A DNA stretch of 64,000 nt. Source: Aeromicrobium phoceense (lineage in GTDB: Bacteria; Actinomycetota; Actinomycetes; Propionibacteriales; Nocardioidaceae). Below, piece by piece: positions 1 to 8,667 of the stretch. A model generated the notes under the pieces. That model was given only the letters and a program-made list of their open reading frames with translations, had not been told where the DNA came from and searched no databases. Position numbers and translations under genes: made by a program. The first letter of the stretch is position 1. Each line of letters begins with the position of its first letter. The DNA is taken from contig NZ_JACEOG010000001.1 in NCBI RefSeq assembly GCF_013868155.1, positions 62,001 to 126,000 on the forward strand, in the 5' to 3' direction.

Positions 1-3000
1 GTCGCCACCGCCCGCGGACGGCATCTGCACCGTCACGCCGTGGCGCGAGGCGACCGCCTGGACCGCGGCGTCGATGGCCGCGTCGACGTCGCCCGCCGAG
101 GCGATCGACGCCTCGCCGAACGCGCCGCCGCGGACGCTCTGGCCCTCGCGGGTCACCATGGCCAGCTCGGCCAGGACGTGCGAGGCCCAGCCCGAGCCGA
201 GCTGCCACGCACCGGTGACGCGCTCGGCGACGGCCGACTGCTTGCGACCCGTCGGGCCGAGCACCTTCTTGAGGTGGTCACCGAAGGCCTCGGCCAGGAC
301 CGGGCCGAACGGCTTGTAGGTGCGCGCGAGGGCGTCGACCTGACCGCCCAGCGTGACGATGTCCGCCTCCGCGGCGCCGTCGATCGCGCCCAGCGACAGC
401 TCGCCGCCGAGGTCGATCAGCAGCTGGTTGCGGCGGCTGGACGCGCCGTCGGTCAGCGACTCGATCGTGTCGGCCGCACCGAGCTGGTCCAGGTGCAGCT
501 TCGTCCACCACGCGATGAGGACCTTCGTGGCATCGGCTGCCGAGAAGGGCAGGTCGGCGGCCGTCTGCGTGGCGGGTCCGCCGGCAGGAGCAGCCGCGGG
601 GGCGGCGGCCTGCTGCGGCGCGCTGGTCTCGACGGTCGACTCGGGGGCCTCGTCCTCCACCGGCGCCGGGTCCTCGTCGGTCCCGTACACGGCAGCCGCG
701 TCGCGCTCGACGTTCAGCACCTCGACGCTCGGGTAGCCGGGCAGCTTCAGCGTGCCGGCCGCCAGGTTGGCCACGGTCGGGGCCGAGCCGACGCCGACCT
801 CGACGAAGCGCTCGACGCCCAGGCCACCCTCCTCGACGGGGGTGAACATGAGGTCCTGCGTCTCGATCCAGCGCACGGGGCTGGCGAACTGCCAGGCCAG
901 CAGCTCGATCAGCAGGTCGCGGCACAGCATCCCCGGGTCCTCCGACCGCGGGACGGTGGTGCCGACGTACTCCTCGACCTCGCGGATGAAGTCCTCGTCC
1001 AGGCTGAACGGCTTCGGCACGAGGTTGGGGACGTAACGGCCCTCGAGGATCGACGGGTCGATCGAGGGCGGCAGCAGCTCCTGCAGCTTGTGACGGAAGT
1101 CCGGCACGCCGCCGTGCAGCACGCGGCTGTGGAACGGCACGTCGATGCCGGGCACGAGGATGAACGCGGCCTTGCCGCCGAACCGGTCGCGGCGCTCGGC
1201 CACGTCCTTCTCCAGGACCTCGAGGCCCCGGACGGTGCCGGCGATCGCGTACTGCGAGCCCCGCATGTTGTAGTTGACGATCTGCAGGAACTCGCCCGAC
1301 GCCTCACCGAGGCCCTCGACGTAGTCCTTCACCTCGTCGTCGGCCAGGCCGATCTGCGAGGGACGGATCGCCGCGAGGCGGTAGTCGCTGCGGCCCTTCT
1401 CGTCACGCGGCACGAGCGTGTGCATGACCGAGCCGCGCTGGAACACGACCTCGACGACGGCCTCGAGGCTGATGACGCCCGAGACCGCGGCGAGCGCGTT
1501 GTACTCGCCGACCGAGTGGCCGGCCAGGACCGCGCCGTCCACGAACGCGCCGCCCTCACGGAGCTCGGCCATCTGGGCGGCGCCCAGCACGGCCATCGCG
1601 ACCTGCGTGAACTGCGTCAGGTAGAGCACGCCGTCGGGGTGGTGGTGCGTGACGCCGCGGACGGTGAGATCGGTCGGGTTGTCGCGGACGACGGTCAGGA
1701 TCGAGAAGCCGAGCGCGGAGCGGGTGTGCTTGTCGGCACGGTCCCAGACCTCGCGCGCGGCGGGGCAGCGCTGGTAGCCGGCCATGCCCATGCCGGGGCT
1801 CTGGATGCCCTGACCGGGGAAGGCGTAGGCGGTGCGGGGCGCGTCCAGCACGGCCGAGGCGGCCATGACGATCTCGCCCTCGGCACGCACGGTGACGTCC
1901 AGCACCTCGCGGCCGTGGGACAGGCCGACGCGGTCGGCGCGGACCTCCACCTCGGCACCCGGAGCGACCGGGGCCATGAAGCGCGTGGTCCAGCCGGCGA
2001 TGCGGCGTCCGGTCTCGTCGGAGACCGCGTGCTGCGCGGCGGCGGAGGTCCACATCCCGTGCACGATGGGCGCGCCGAGCCCGGCCAGGCGGGCGGCGGC
2101 GACGCTCGTGTGGATCGGGTTGTGGTCGCCGGTGACCGAGGCGAACGCGCCGAGGTCGGACGGGGCGGTCACGGTCACGCGGGCGCGGGTCCGGCGCGGG
2201 GTGTCCTTGACCTCGTCGTCGCCCAGGACGTCACCCGCACGAGCGGGGTCGGCCAGCGAGGCGGCGCCCGTGCGGCCGCGGATCGCGAACCGCTCGCGCA
2301 TCGTGGCGACGTCGCCGACGGTGACGTCGACGGTGACGACGCGGCCGTACTGCGACTCCTCCACCCCCGTCAGGGCGGCGCGGATCCCGAGCGAGGTGCG
2401 CTCCGTCGGCAGCGCCTGGGCGGTGATCGCGTGATCGAGATGGACCAGGTCGAGCATGCCCTCGACGACGGGGACGCCCTCGGCGTTCCGGGCGTCGCCG
2501 ATCACGGCGAAGACCGCGGGCCAGGCCAGTCCGACGAGCACGTCCGGCACGCGGTGGCGGCCGAGCACGAGCGGCCCGGCGCTGACGGCGGCGTGGTCGG
2601 CGGCCAGGTCCGGGTCCCAGTCGACGTCGAGGTGCGCGACGCCGTCGGAGACCTCCGGCAGGCTGCCGGCGACGGCACCGCTGACGATCTGGGCCATGGC
2701 GGACACGGCGGCGTCGGTGGTGACCACCGGGGCGTGGCCGCGCGCGGCGCCGGACGGCACCTCGATGCGCAGCGTCAGCTCGCGGCCGTGACCGAGCGGC
2801 ACGGTGAGGTCGGCGGCGGAGTCGCCCGAGGCGACGAGACGGGCGCCGGTGGCGGCCTGCTCGGCGGAGTCGGTGTCGGTCAGCACCCACTCGGCACCGA
2901 GGCGGTGCACGGGGTTGGTGACGGTGCGGCCCGCCCAGACCACGTCGGGGGCGGCCAGGACCACGGCGAGCGGGGCGGCGAGACGGCTGTCGCCCTCACG

Positions 3001-5727
3001 GCGGCGAGCCGGCACGCGCTGCGGGGCGCGGCCCGAGGCGAGCAGGGCGTCGACCGCGGCGTCCTCGAAGCGCTGCAGCAGCTCGGCGACGGGCTCGTCG
3101 ACGCGGGTGATGCCCCCGACGCTGGCCGTGCCGGGGATGATGCAGACCTCGTCGGCCCCGTAGCGCGGGTCGTGCGCCTGCCACAGGGAGTCCGAGCGCC
3201 ACCAGCGACGCACGTCGGCGTCGACGACCGGCACGAAGTTCACGGGCTTGCCGGCCCGGCGGCAGACCTCGACGAAGAACGCCTCGTCGGCCGGGTGCAG
3301 GGTCACGGAGGAGGCGTCGGGGTACGCCGCGAGCAGGCGGTCGAGGGCGGCCGGGCCGTCCTCGACGTCGGTCGGCTCGGCGAAGAGCGTGGCGATCTCG
3401 CCACGGTCCTGCTCGGCGAGGCGGGCCTCGGCGCGCTGCGCCAGGGCGTGGAACCGGTCGCGCAGCGACACGTCGAGCCACTGGGCCGAGCCGTCGGCAG
3501 CGGTGCCGGAGAGCTCGACGAAGCGGCCGAGCCAGCGGGCGTAGGTCATCGCGGCGACGTCGCCGAAGTACGGCTTGGCGGTGCGGTCGAGGGCCTCGAC
3601 GATCTCGTCGCGGCGACGGGCGACCGCGTCGGCGTCGCCGGCGACCTCGTCGAGGAGGCGGCCGGTGCGCGAGGCGGGGTTGTCGATCTCGTGGATGTCG
3701 GCGCCGAGCTGGCTGCGGCCCGAGGCCATGCCGTTCTTGGCGGTGCCGGCGCCGACCCAGGCGCCGGTGCCGCGGGTCTCGACGAGCATCTGCTTGACCT
3801 CGGGGGCCGTCGTGGCCTCGAGCGTCGCCATGGCGGCGGTGCCGACGAGGATGCCGTCGACGGGCATGTCGGGGAAGCCGTGGCGCTGGGCCCACGTGCC
3901 GGTCAGCCACGCGGCCGCGGCGTCGGAGGTGCCGATGCCGCCGCCGACGCACAGCACGACGTTCGACTGGGCGCGCAGCTCGCCGTAGGTGGCCAGGATC
4001 AGGTCGTCCAGGTCCTCCCACGAGTGGTGGCCACCGGCGCGGCCTCCCTCGACCTGCACGATGACGGTGCGGTCGACCTTCTTGGCGATCGCGAGGACCT
4101 CGCGGATCTGGCGCACCGTGCCGGGCTTGAACACGACGTGCTCGATGCCGGCCTCGGTCAGCTCGTCAACGAGGGCGACGGCCTCGTCGAGCTCGGGGAT
4201 GCCGGCCGTCACGATGACGGCGTCGATCGGGGCGCCGGCGGCGCGCGCGCGCTGGACGAGCCGGTTCTGGCCCAGCTGCAGGCGCCACAGGTAGGGATCG
4301 AGGAAGAGCGAGTTGAACTGGTAGGTCGCGCCCTCGTCGAGCAGCGAGTCCAGCTCGGCGATGCGGGCGTCGAAGATCTCCTCGGTCACCTGGCCGCCAC
4401 CGGCGAGCTCGGACCAGAAGCCGGCGTTGGCCGCGGCGGCCACGATCGGCGCGTCCACGGTGGTGGGCGTCATGCCCGCGAGCAGGATCGGCGACTTGCC
4501 GGTGGCGCGGGTGAACGCGGTCTCGACCGAGGTGGAGCCGTCGGGCAGCGTCACGAGGCGCGGCGCGAAGGTGGACCACGCGACCGGGACGGCGGGGCGA
4601 GCGCCGGTGATCGTCAGCTCGCGGTGGCCACGACGCGGCGTGGGGGCCACCAGGCCGACGCCGCGCGAGCGGGTCTCGGCGGCGGTGAGGCGCGAGGCGA
4701 GGTCGCCGGGCCCGAGGTCGAGGACCCACTCGGCTCCGGCGTCCAGTGCGGCGGTGACGTCGACGACCCAGTCGACCGGGTCGATGATGGCGCGCTGCGT
4801 CGCGTGGCGGGCGTGCTCGGCGTCGATGCCGATGCGGGCCGCCCACTCGGCCACGAGGTCGGCCGTCTCGGCGAGGTCGGGGTGGTGGAACGCGAGGGCG
4901 GACTCGACCGGCTCGATCACCGGGGAGAACGGCGCACCGCCGGTGACCTTGCGCTCGCGCTCGTCCTTCTCGTCGGCGGCCACCTGCTCGAGGCGGGCGG
5001 TGGCGGCGGCGAGGGCCGCGGACGGACCGGACAGCACCACGGAGCGGCGCCCGTTGCGGATGTGGCAGACGGCGCCGGTGCCCTCGACGATGGCGGCGAC
5101 GCGCTCGGGGACGACTCCCGAGACGGCCAGCATCGTCTGTCCGAGCAGCCCGCGGCGGCGGCCGACGACCTGCGCGGCGGCACCGACCAGGCGGGCCAGC
5201 GCGAGCACCTCGACGTCCGGGACGCCGGCGAGCGCCTCAGCGGCGAGGACGCCCTGCGAGTGGCCGGCCACGGCGACGGGCGGGTGGGCGGCGACGTCGA
5301 GACCCTGGCGCGTCAGCGCGCGCAGACCGGCGAGCTGCGCGAGGGTGATGCCGGGGACCGAGGCGGCCGGGGCCGTGACGTCGGCACCGGCGGGCAGGCC
5401 CGGGGCGTCGTCGTCCTCGGCGGACTCGCCGACGGCGAGCACGTCCACCCACGCCACGGGGTCGAAGGCGACGCCCGCACGGGCGAGCTCGGTGGCCACG
5501 GGCGCCAGCATGCGGTCCGAGCGGCGCACGAGGTCGGCGACGTCGGCGTCCAGCGCGAAGTCGCGGACGAGGTCGGCCAGCGGGCCGAGCCAGTCCCCGC
5601 CCTGTCCGCCGAAGACCAGGGCCCACGGCGTGCCTGAGCGCAGGTCGTCGAGCAGGCTGTCGGTGCGGCGGTCGCGGGAGGTCGGGGCGTGGAACACAGA
5701 GGTGTCGAGCGTCGTCATGTCATCCAT
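1..5727 (-). CDS. fas: Type I fatty acid synthase, N-terminal 1909 residues (runs off the left edge)
   Basis: Large multifunctional enzyme for de novo synthesis of fatty acyl-CoA from acetyl- and malonyl-CoA. The minus-strand frame is open from an ATG at 5727 (or the in-frame ATG at 5718) to base 1. Visible in order: acyltransferase with GHSQG near residue 155; flavin-type enoyl reductase with a GGGIGT glycine motif near 595; hot-dog dehydratase with GDHNPIH near 1200; malonyl/palmitoyl transferase with GHSVGEYNAL near 1403; an Ala/Pro linker; and an acyl-carrier segment with DGASSRRNQL, whose first Ser (about 1763) is the likely phosphopantetheine site. This is the actinobacterial FAS-I order. 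Ketoreductase and ketosynthase domains expected after the carrier lie outside the window. Two tandem palindromes precede the start and probably control it. Identification is secure; the exact start is not. Confidence 0.96.
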   Translation of the reverse strand, partial: MDDMTTLDTSVFHAPTSRDRRTDSLLDDLRSGTPWALVFGGQGGDWLGPLADLVRDFALDADVADLVRRSDRMLAPVATELARAGVAFDPVAWVDVLAVGESAEDDDAPGLPAGADVTAPAASVPGITLAQLAGLRALTRQGLDVAAHPPVAVAGHSQGVLAAEALAGVPDVEVLALARLVGAAAQVVGRRRGLLGQTMLAVSGVVPERVAAIVEGTGAVCHIRNGRRSVVLSGPSAALAAATARLEQVAADEKDERERKVTGGAPFSPVIEPVESALAFHHPDLAETADLVAEWAARIGIDAEHARHATQRAIIDPVDWVVDVTAALDAGAEWVLDLGPGDLASRLTAAETRSRGVGLVAPTPRRGHRELTITGARPAVPVAWSTFAPRLVTLPDGSTSVETAFTRATGKSPILLAGMTPTTVDAPIVAAAANAGFWSELAGGGQVTEEIFDARIAELDSLLDEGATYQFNSLFLDPYLWRLQLGQNRLVQRARAAGAPIDAVIVTAGIPELDEAVALVDELTEAGIEHVVFKPGTVRQIREVLAIAKKVDRTVIVQVEGGRAGGHHSWEDLDDLILATYGELRAQSNVVLCVGGGIGTSDAAAAWLTGTWAQRHGFPDMPVDGILVGTAAMATLEATTAPEVKQMLVETRGTGAWVGAGTAKNGMASGRSQLGADIHEIDNPASRTGRLLDEVAGDADAVARRRDEIVEALDRTAKPYFGDVAAMTYARWLGRFVELSGTAADGSAQWLDVSLRDRFHALAQRAEARLAEQDRGEIATLFAEPTDVEDGPAALDRLLAAYPDASSVTLHPADEAFFVEVCRRAGKPVNFVPVVDADVRRWWRSDSLWQAHDPRYGADEVCIIPGTASVGGITRVDEPVAELLQRFEDAAVDALLASGRAPQRVPARRREGDSRLAAPLAVVLAAPDVVWAGRTVTNPVHRLGAEWVLTDTDSAEQAATGARLVASGDSAADLTVPLGHGRELTLRIEVPSGAARGHAPVVTTDAAVSAMAQIVSGAVAGSLPEVSDGVAHLDVDWDPDLAADHAAVSAGPLVLGRHRVPDVLVGLAWPAVFAVIGDARNAEGVPVVEGMLDLVHLDHAITAQALPTERTSLGIRAALTGVEESQYGRVVTVDVTVGDVATMRERFAIRGRTGAASLADPARAGDVLGDDEVKDTPRRTRARVTVTAPSDLGAFASVTGDHNPIHTSVAAARLAGLGAPIVHGMWTSAAAQHAVSDETGRRIAGWTTRFMAPVAPGAEVEVRADRVGLSHGREVLDVTVRAEGEIVMAASAVLDAPRTAYAFPGQGIQSPGMGMAGYQRCPAAREVWDRADKHTRSALGFSILTVVRDNPTDLTVRGVTHHHPDGVLYLTQFTQVAMAVLGAAQMAELREGGAFVDGAVLAGHSVGEYNALAAVSGVISLEAVVEVVFQRGSVMHTLVPRDEKGRSDYRLAAIRPSQIGLADDEVKDYVEGLGEASGEFLQIVNYNMRGSQYAIAGTVRGLEVLEKDVAERRDRFGGKAAFILVPGIDVPFHSRVLHGGVPDFRHKLQELLPPSIDPSILEGRYVPNLVPKPFSLDEDFIREVEEYVGTTVPRSEDPGMLCRDLLIELLAWQFASPVRWIETQDLMFTPVEEGGLGVERFVEVGVGSAPTVANLAAGTLKLPGYPSVEVLNVERDAAAVYGTDEDPAPVEDEAPESTVETSAPQQAAAPAAAPAGGPATQTAADLPFSAADATKVLIAWWTKLHLDQLGAADTIESLTDGASSRRNQLLIDLGGELSLGAIDGAAEADIVTLGGQVDALARTYKPFGPVLAEAFGDHLKKVLGPTGRKQSAVAERVTGAWQLGSGWASHVLAELAMVTREGQSVRGGAFGEASIASAGDVDAAIDAAVQAVASRHGVTVQMPSAGGGD

Positions 5728-5740
5728 CGTGACACAAACG

Positions 5741-5777
5741 TGAGGCTTTCCTCATCTTTGGACTGAGGTTTTCCTCA
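5741..5777. promoter_or_regulatory. Tandem palindromic operators before fas
   Basis: Two near-identical inverted repeats, TGAGGCTTTCCTCA at 5741-5754 and TGAGGTTTTCCTCA at 5764-5777, lie 14 and 37 bases upstream of the fas ATG at 5727. Each has perfect 5-base arms round a T-rich 4-base centre. Start-to-start spacing is 23 bases, about two helical turns, so two repressor dimers could bind one DNA face. The regulator is not in the window; a FasR-type TetR protein is one possibility by analogy only. Confidence 0.7.
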
Positions 5778-5943
5778 TGTTTTGGATCACACCGAGCCGG
5801 CGCGCCGTGGCAGGTGTGACTGGTGGGGCGCTGCTCAAGTTGTAACTGATAGTTGCACACAGGATTGTTCACATGTGGGGACAACCTTTCCCCCAGTTCG
5901 TCATCTCACGGGACTTCTGTGCACGATTCAGCAGAAGAATGGC

Positions 5944-5976
5944 GAAGGCCCCGGGACCGAGGTCCCGGGGCCCTTC
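5944..5976 (-). terminator. Hairpin terminator after the thiolase-SDR operon
   Basis: GGCCCCGGGACC (5947-5958) pairs perfectly with GGTCCCGGGGCC (5961-5972), flanked by GAA/TTC that extends the stem past one bulged C. It begins 15 bases beyond the SDR stop and separates that operon from the fas promoter region. No long T-run follows, as is common in high-GC actinobacteria. Confidence 0.75.
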
Positions 5977-5990
5977 GTCGCAGTGAGTGG

Positions 5991-6746
5991 TCAGACGCCG
6001 CCGGTCAGCAGCAGCCCTCCATCGACGGTGAGGCACTGGCCGGTCATCCAGGCCGCGTCCTGCGAGAGCAGGAAGGTGGTGACGCCCGCGATGTCCTCGG
6101 GCTCGCCGAGACGCTTCAGCGGGTAGGCCGAGGCGACCTCCTCCTCGCGTCCCTCGTACAGCGCGCCGGCGAACCGGGTCTTCACGACGGCCGGGGCCAC
6201 GGCGTTCACGCGCACCGAGGGAGCCAGCTCGAGCGAGAGCTCCTTCGTGATGTGGATGACCGCGGCCTTCGACGCTCCGTACATGCCGATCATCGGGGCC
6301 GGCTTGAGACCGGCGACCGACGCGATGTTCACGATCGCACCGCCGTTGTCCTTGAGCGAGGCGTTGTAGGCCTTCTGCGCCCACGACACCGCGGCCAGCA
6401 CGTTGACCTCGAAGATCTTGCGGCCCGCGTTCAGGTCCATCTCGATCATCGGGCCGTACGTCGGGTTGATCCCGGTGTTGTTCACCAGGAAGTCCAGCCC
6501 GCCGAAGTGCTCGACGGCCTTCGCGACCGTCTCGTCCTGGTGGGCGGCGTCGTCGGCCGGACCCGCCACGTACGCGGCGTTGTCCGGGCCGAGCTCGGCC
6601 ACCGCGGCCTCGAGGGCCTCGGTCTTGCGCGCCGTGATGACCACCTTCGCGCCGTCGTCGACGAGGCGCTGCGCGACACCGAGACCGATGCCCCGCGACG
6701 CGCCCGTGACGATCGCGACCTTGCCGGCGAAACGACCTTCCGTCAC
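5991..6746 (-). CDS. Short-chain dehydrogenase/reductase
   Basis: NAD(P)-dependent oxidoreductase of the classical SDR family, 251 residues. TGASRGIG near residues 14-21 binds the cofactor, NNTG follows near 90, and the catalytic YGASK (Tyr-x3-Lys) lies near 155; the C-terminal VDGG is typical. The GTG start at 6746 overlaps the thiolase stop in GTGA, so translation is coupled. The frame stays open further upstream but that part is antiparallel shadow inside the thiolase. With a thiolase as partner, a 3-hydroxyacyl-CoA or 3-ketoacyl-CoA substrate is plausible, but the sequence alone does not fix the substrate. Confidence 0.93.
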   Translation of the reverse strand: MTEGRFAGKVAIVTGASRGIGLGVAQRLVDDGAKVVITARKTEALEAAVAELGPDNAAYVAGPADDAAHQDETVAKAVEHFGGLDFLVNNTGINPTYGPMIEMDLNAGRKIFEVNVLAAVSWAQKAYNASLKDNGGAIVNIASVAGLKPAPMIGMYGASKAAVIHITKELSLELAPSVRVNAVAPAVVKTRFAGALYEGREEEVASAYPLKRLGEPEDIAGVTTFLLSQDAAWMTGQCLTVDGGLLLTGGV

Positions 6747-7960
6747 GAGAGGCGCTCCAGCACCATGGCCATGCCCATGCCGCCGCCGACGCACATGGAC
6801 TCGACGCCGAACTGCTTGTCGTGCCACTGCAGCGAGTTGATCAGCGTGGAGGTGATGCGCGCGCCGGTCATGCCGAACGGGTGGCCCACCGCGATGGCGC
6901 CGCCGTTGACGTTGAGCTTGTCCATCGGGATGCCGAGCTCGCGGGCGGAGCCCCAGGCCTGGACCGCGAAGGCCTCGTTGATCTCGTACAGGTCGATGTC
7001 GTCGATGCCCATGCCGGCGTGCTTGAGCGCGGCGGGGATCGCCTCGACCGGGCCGAGTCCCATGATCTCGGGCGACAGGCCGGTGACGGCCGTCGACACG
7101 ATGCGCGCGAGCGGGGTCAGGCCCAGCTCCTTGGCGCGGGTGTCGCTCATGATCACCACGGCGGCTGCGCCGTCGTTGAGCGGGCAGGCGTTGCCGGCGG
7201 TGACGGTGCCGTCGGGGCGGAACACCGGCTTGAGGCTGGAGACGGCCTCCATCGTGGTGCCGGCGCGCGGGCCGTCGTCCTTGCTCACGGTCGTGCCGTC
7301 GGGCAGCGTGACGGGCGTGATGTCCTTGGCCCAGAAGCCCTCCTCGATGCGCTGCTCGACGAGGTTCTGGCTGCGGACGGCGAACTCGTCCTGCTCCTGG
7401 CGGCTCATGCCCAGGTGCTGCGCGACGTTCTCGGCCGTCTGTCCCATCGCGATGTAGAGGTCGGGCAGCTCGCTGTTGCCGCGGGGGTCGACCCACGTCT
7501 CGGCGCCACCCTCGGCGCGCTTGGCGGTGCGGGCGATCGCGTCGGCGAAGAGCGGGTTCTCGGTGCCGGGCAGGTCGGCGAAGCCGTTGCCGAACCGGCT
7601 CACGGTCTCCACACCCGCGGAGATGAAGGCGTCACCCTCGCCGGCCTTGATCGCGTGGAACGCCATCCGGGTGGTCTGCAGTGAGGAGGAGCAGTAGCGG
7701 TTGACCGTCACGCCCGGCAGGTGGTCCATGCCCGACAGCACGGCCACGGCGCGCGCCAGGTTGTGGCCCGCCTCGCCGGCCGGCTGGCCGACGCCGAGGT
7801 GCAGGTCGGTGAACTCCTTGCGGTCGACGCCGGGCACCTTCGCCAGCGCGGCCTCGATCATCTGGACGGTGAGGTCATCAGGACGCATGTCCTTGAGCGA
7901 ACCCTTGCCCGCGCGGCCGATCGGCGAGCGTGCGGTGGAGACGATGACTGCTTCGGGCAT
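6743..7960 (-). CDS. Thiolase (acetyl-CoA C-acyltransferase)
   Basis: 405-residue thiolase, which cleaves 3-ketoacyl-CoA to acetyl-CoA and a shortened acyl-CoA. Nucleophile Cys90 sits in NRYCSSS, the His motif in GGAIAVGHPFG near residue 355, and the second cysteine in CVGGGMGMA close to the C-terminus. The N-terminus (MPEAVIVSTARSPIGRA) resembles what I remember of mycobacterial FadA3, unverified. It is the first gene of a two-gene operon with the SDR and is divergent from a TetR regulator, with a palindrome in the shared 73-base gap that probably represses it. Confidence 0.95.
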   Translation of the reverse strand: MPEAVIVSTARSPIGRAGKGSLKDMRPDDLTVQMIEAALAKVPGVDRKEFTDLHLGVGQPAGEAGHNLARAVAVLSGMDHLPGVTVNRYCSSSLQTTRMAFHAIKAGEGDAFISAGVETVSRFGNGFADLPGTENPLFADAIARTAKRAEGGAETWVDPRGNSELPDLYIAMGQTAENVAQHLGMSRQEQDEFAVRSQNLVEQRIEEGFWAKDITPVTLPDGTTVSKDDGPRAGTTMEAVSSLKPVFRPDGTVTAGNACPLNDGAAAVVIMSDTRAKELGLTPLARIVSTAVTGLSPEIMGLGPVEAIPAALKHAGMGIDDIDLYEINEAFAVQAWGSARELGIPMDKLNVNGGAIAVGHPFGMTGARITSTLINSLQWHDKQFGVESMCVGGGMGMAMVLERLS

Positions 7961-7999
7961 GTTGTTGCCTTTCGGTGTGCCGGCGGCGAACCGCCAATG

Positions 8000-8017
8000 A
8001 CTAAGCGCTTGCTTAGT
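8000..8017. promoter_or_regulatory. TetR-type operator between thiolase and tetR
   Basis: ACTAAGC-GCTT-GCTTAGT is a perfect 7+4+7 inverted repeat, 40 bases before the thiolase ATG and just before the divergent tetR start. Read on the minus strand it contains AGCAAGCGCTTAGT, one mismatch from the KstR2 consensus AnCAAGnnCTTGnT as I recall it. It probably binds the adjacent TetR protein and controls both directions. Confidence 0.75.
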
Positions 8018-8045
8018 CTGTCATTCCTGCGTCATGCTGTCCACC

Positions 8046-8651
8046 ATGACCACCGACTCGGCGACCGGTCGCGACCGCTCCGCCTCGACGCGCGAGCGCC
8101 TGCTGGATGCGGCCGTCGAGGCCTTCGCCACCTCCGGATTCGCCGGCACGACGACCCGCGACATCGCCTCGCGCGCGGGGATGAGCCCCGCGGCCGTCTA
8201 CGTGCACCACGCGACCAAGGAGGATCTGCTGTTCGAGATCTCCCGGCGGGGGCACCGCTCGGCGGTCCAGATCATCGAGAAGGCCTCCCAGTCCTCCCCC
8301 GACCCGGTCGAGCAGGTCCGGAACATGGTGGCCGAGTTCAGCCGGTGGCACGCCGTGAACAGCCGCGTCGGTCGCATCGTGCAGTACGAGTTCGACGCGC
8401 TGACGCCCGAGCACCGGGCCGAGATCGCGGAGTACCGTCGGGCGATCGAGGCGCTCATGCGCGATGCGCTGGAGGCCGGCGTCGAGGCCGGCACCATGAC
8501 GGTCTCGGACGCGAAGGGCACCGCACTGGCGCTGCTGTCGCTCAGCATCGACCTCGTGCGCTGGTACCACCCGAGCGGCGCCACGACCCCCGACGAGATC
8601 GCCTCGCTCCACGGCGACCTGGCCCTGCGGATGGTCGGCGCCGCGGCCTGA
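8046..8651 (+). CDS. TetR/AcrR family regulator, likely of the thiolase-SDR operon
   Basis: DNA-binding repressor of about 201 residues. The N-terminal helix-turn-helix reads FAGTTTRDIASRAGMSPAAVY, split by the turn at RAGMS; the rest is all-helical ligand-binding domain. Its DLVRWYHPSG segment near the C-terminus resembles the VRWYRPGG segment I associate with KstR2, a CoA-thioester-sensing TetR. An in-frame ATG at 8034 is an alternative start; neither has a clear Shine-Dalgarno sequence. It is divergent from the thiolase with one palindrome between them, the usual layout of a local autoregulated repressor, so an acyl-CoA or CoA-linked ligand is inferred. Confidence 0.9.
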   Translation: MTTDSATGRDRSASTRERLLDAAVEAFATSGFAGTTTRDIASRAGMSPAAVYVHHATKEDLLFEISRRGHRSAVQIIEKASQSSPDPVEQVRNMVAEFSRWHAVNSRVGRIVQYEFDALTPEHRAEIAEYRRAIEALMRDALEAGVEAGTMTVSDAKGTALALLSLSIDLVRWYHPSGATTPDEIASLHGDLALRMVGAAA

Positions 8652-8667
8652 CCGTTGCGCGGGAGCG

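Noticed and set aside
40-5637. 1865-residue open frame on the plus strand
   Set aside because: It is antisense to the fatty acid synthase; composition is dominated by Arg/Gly/Asp/Val as expected of a high-GC shadow, with no domain.
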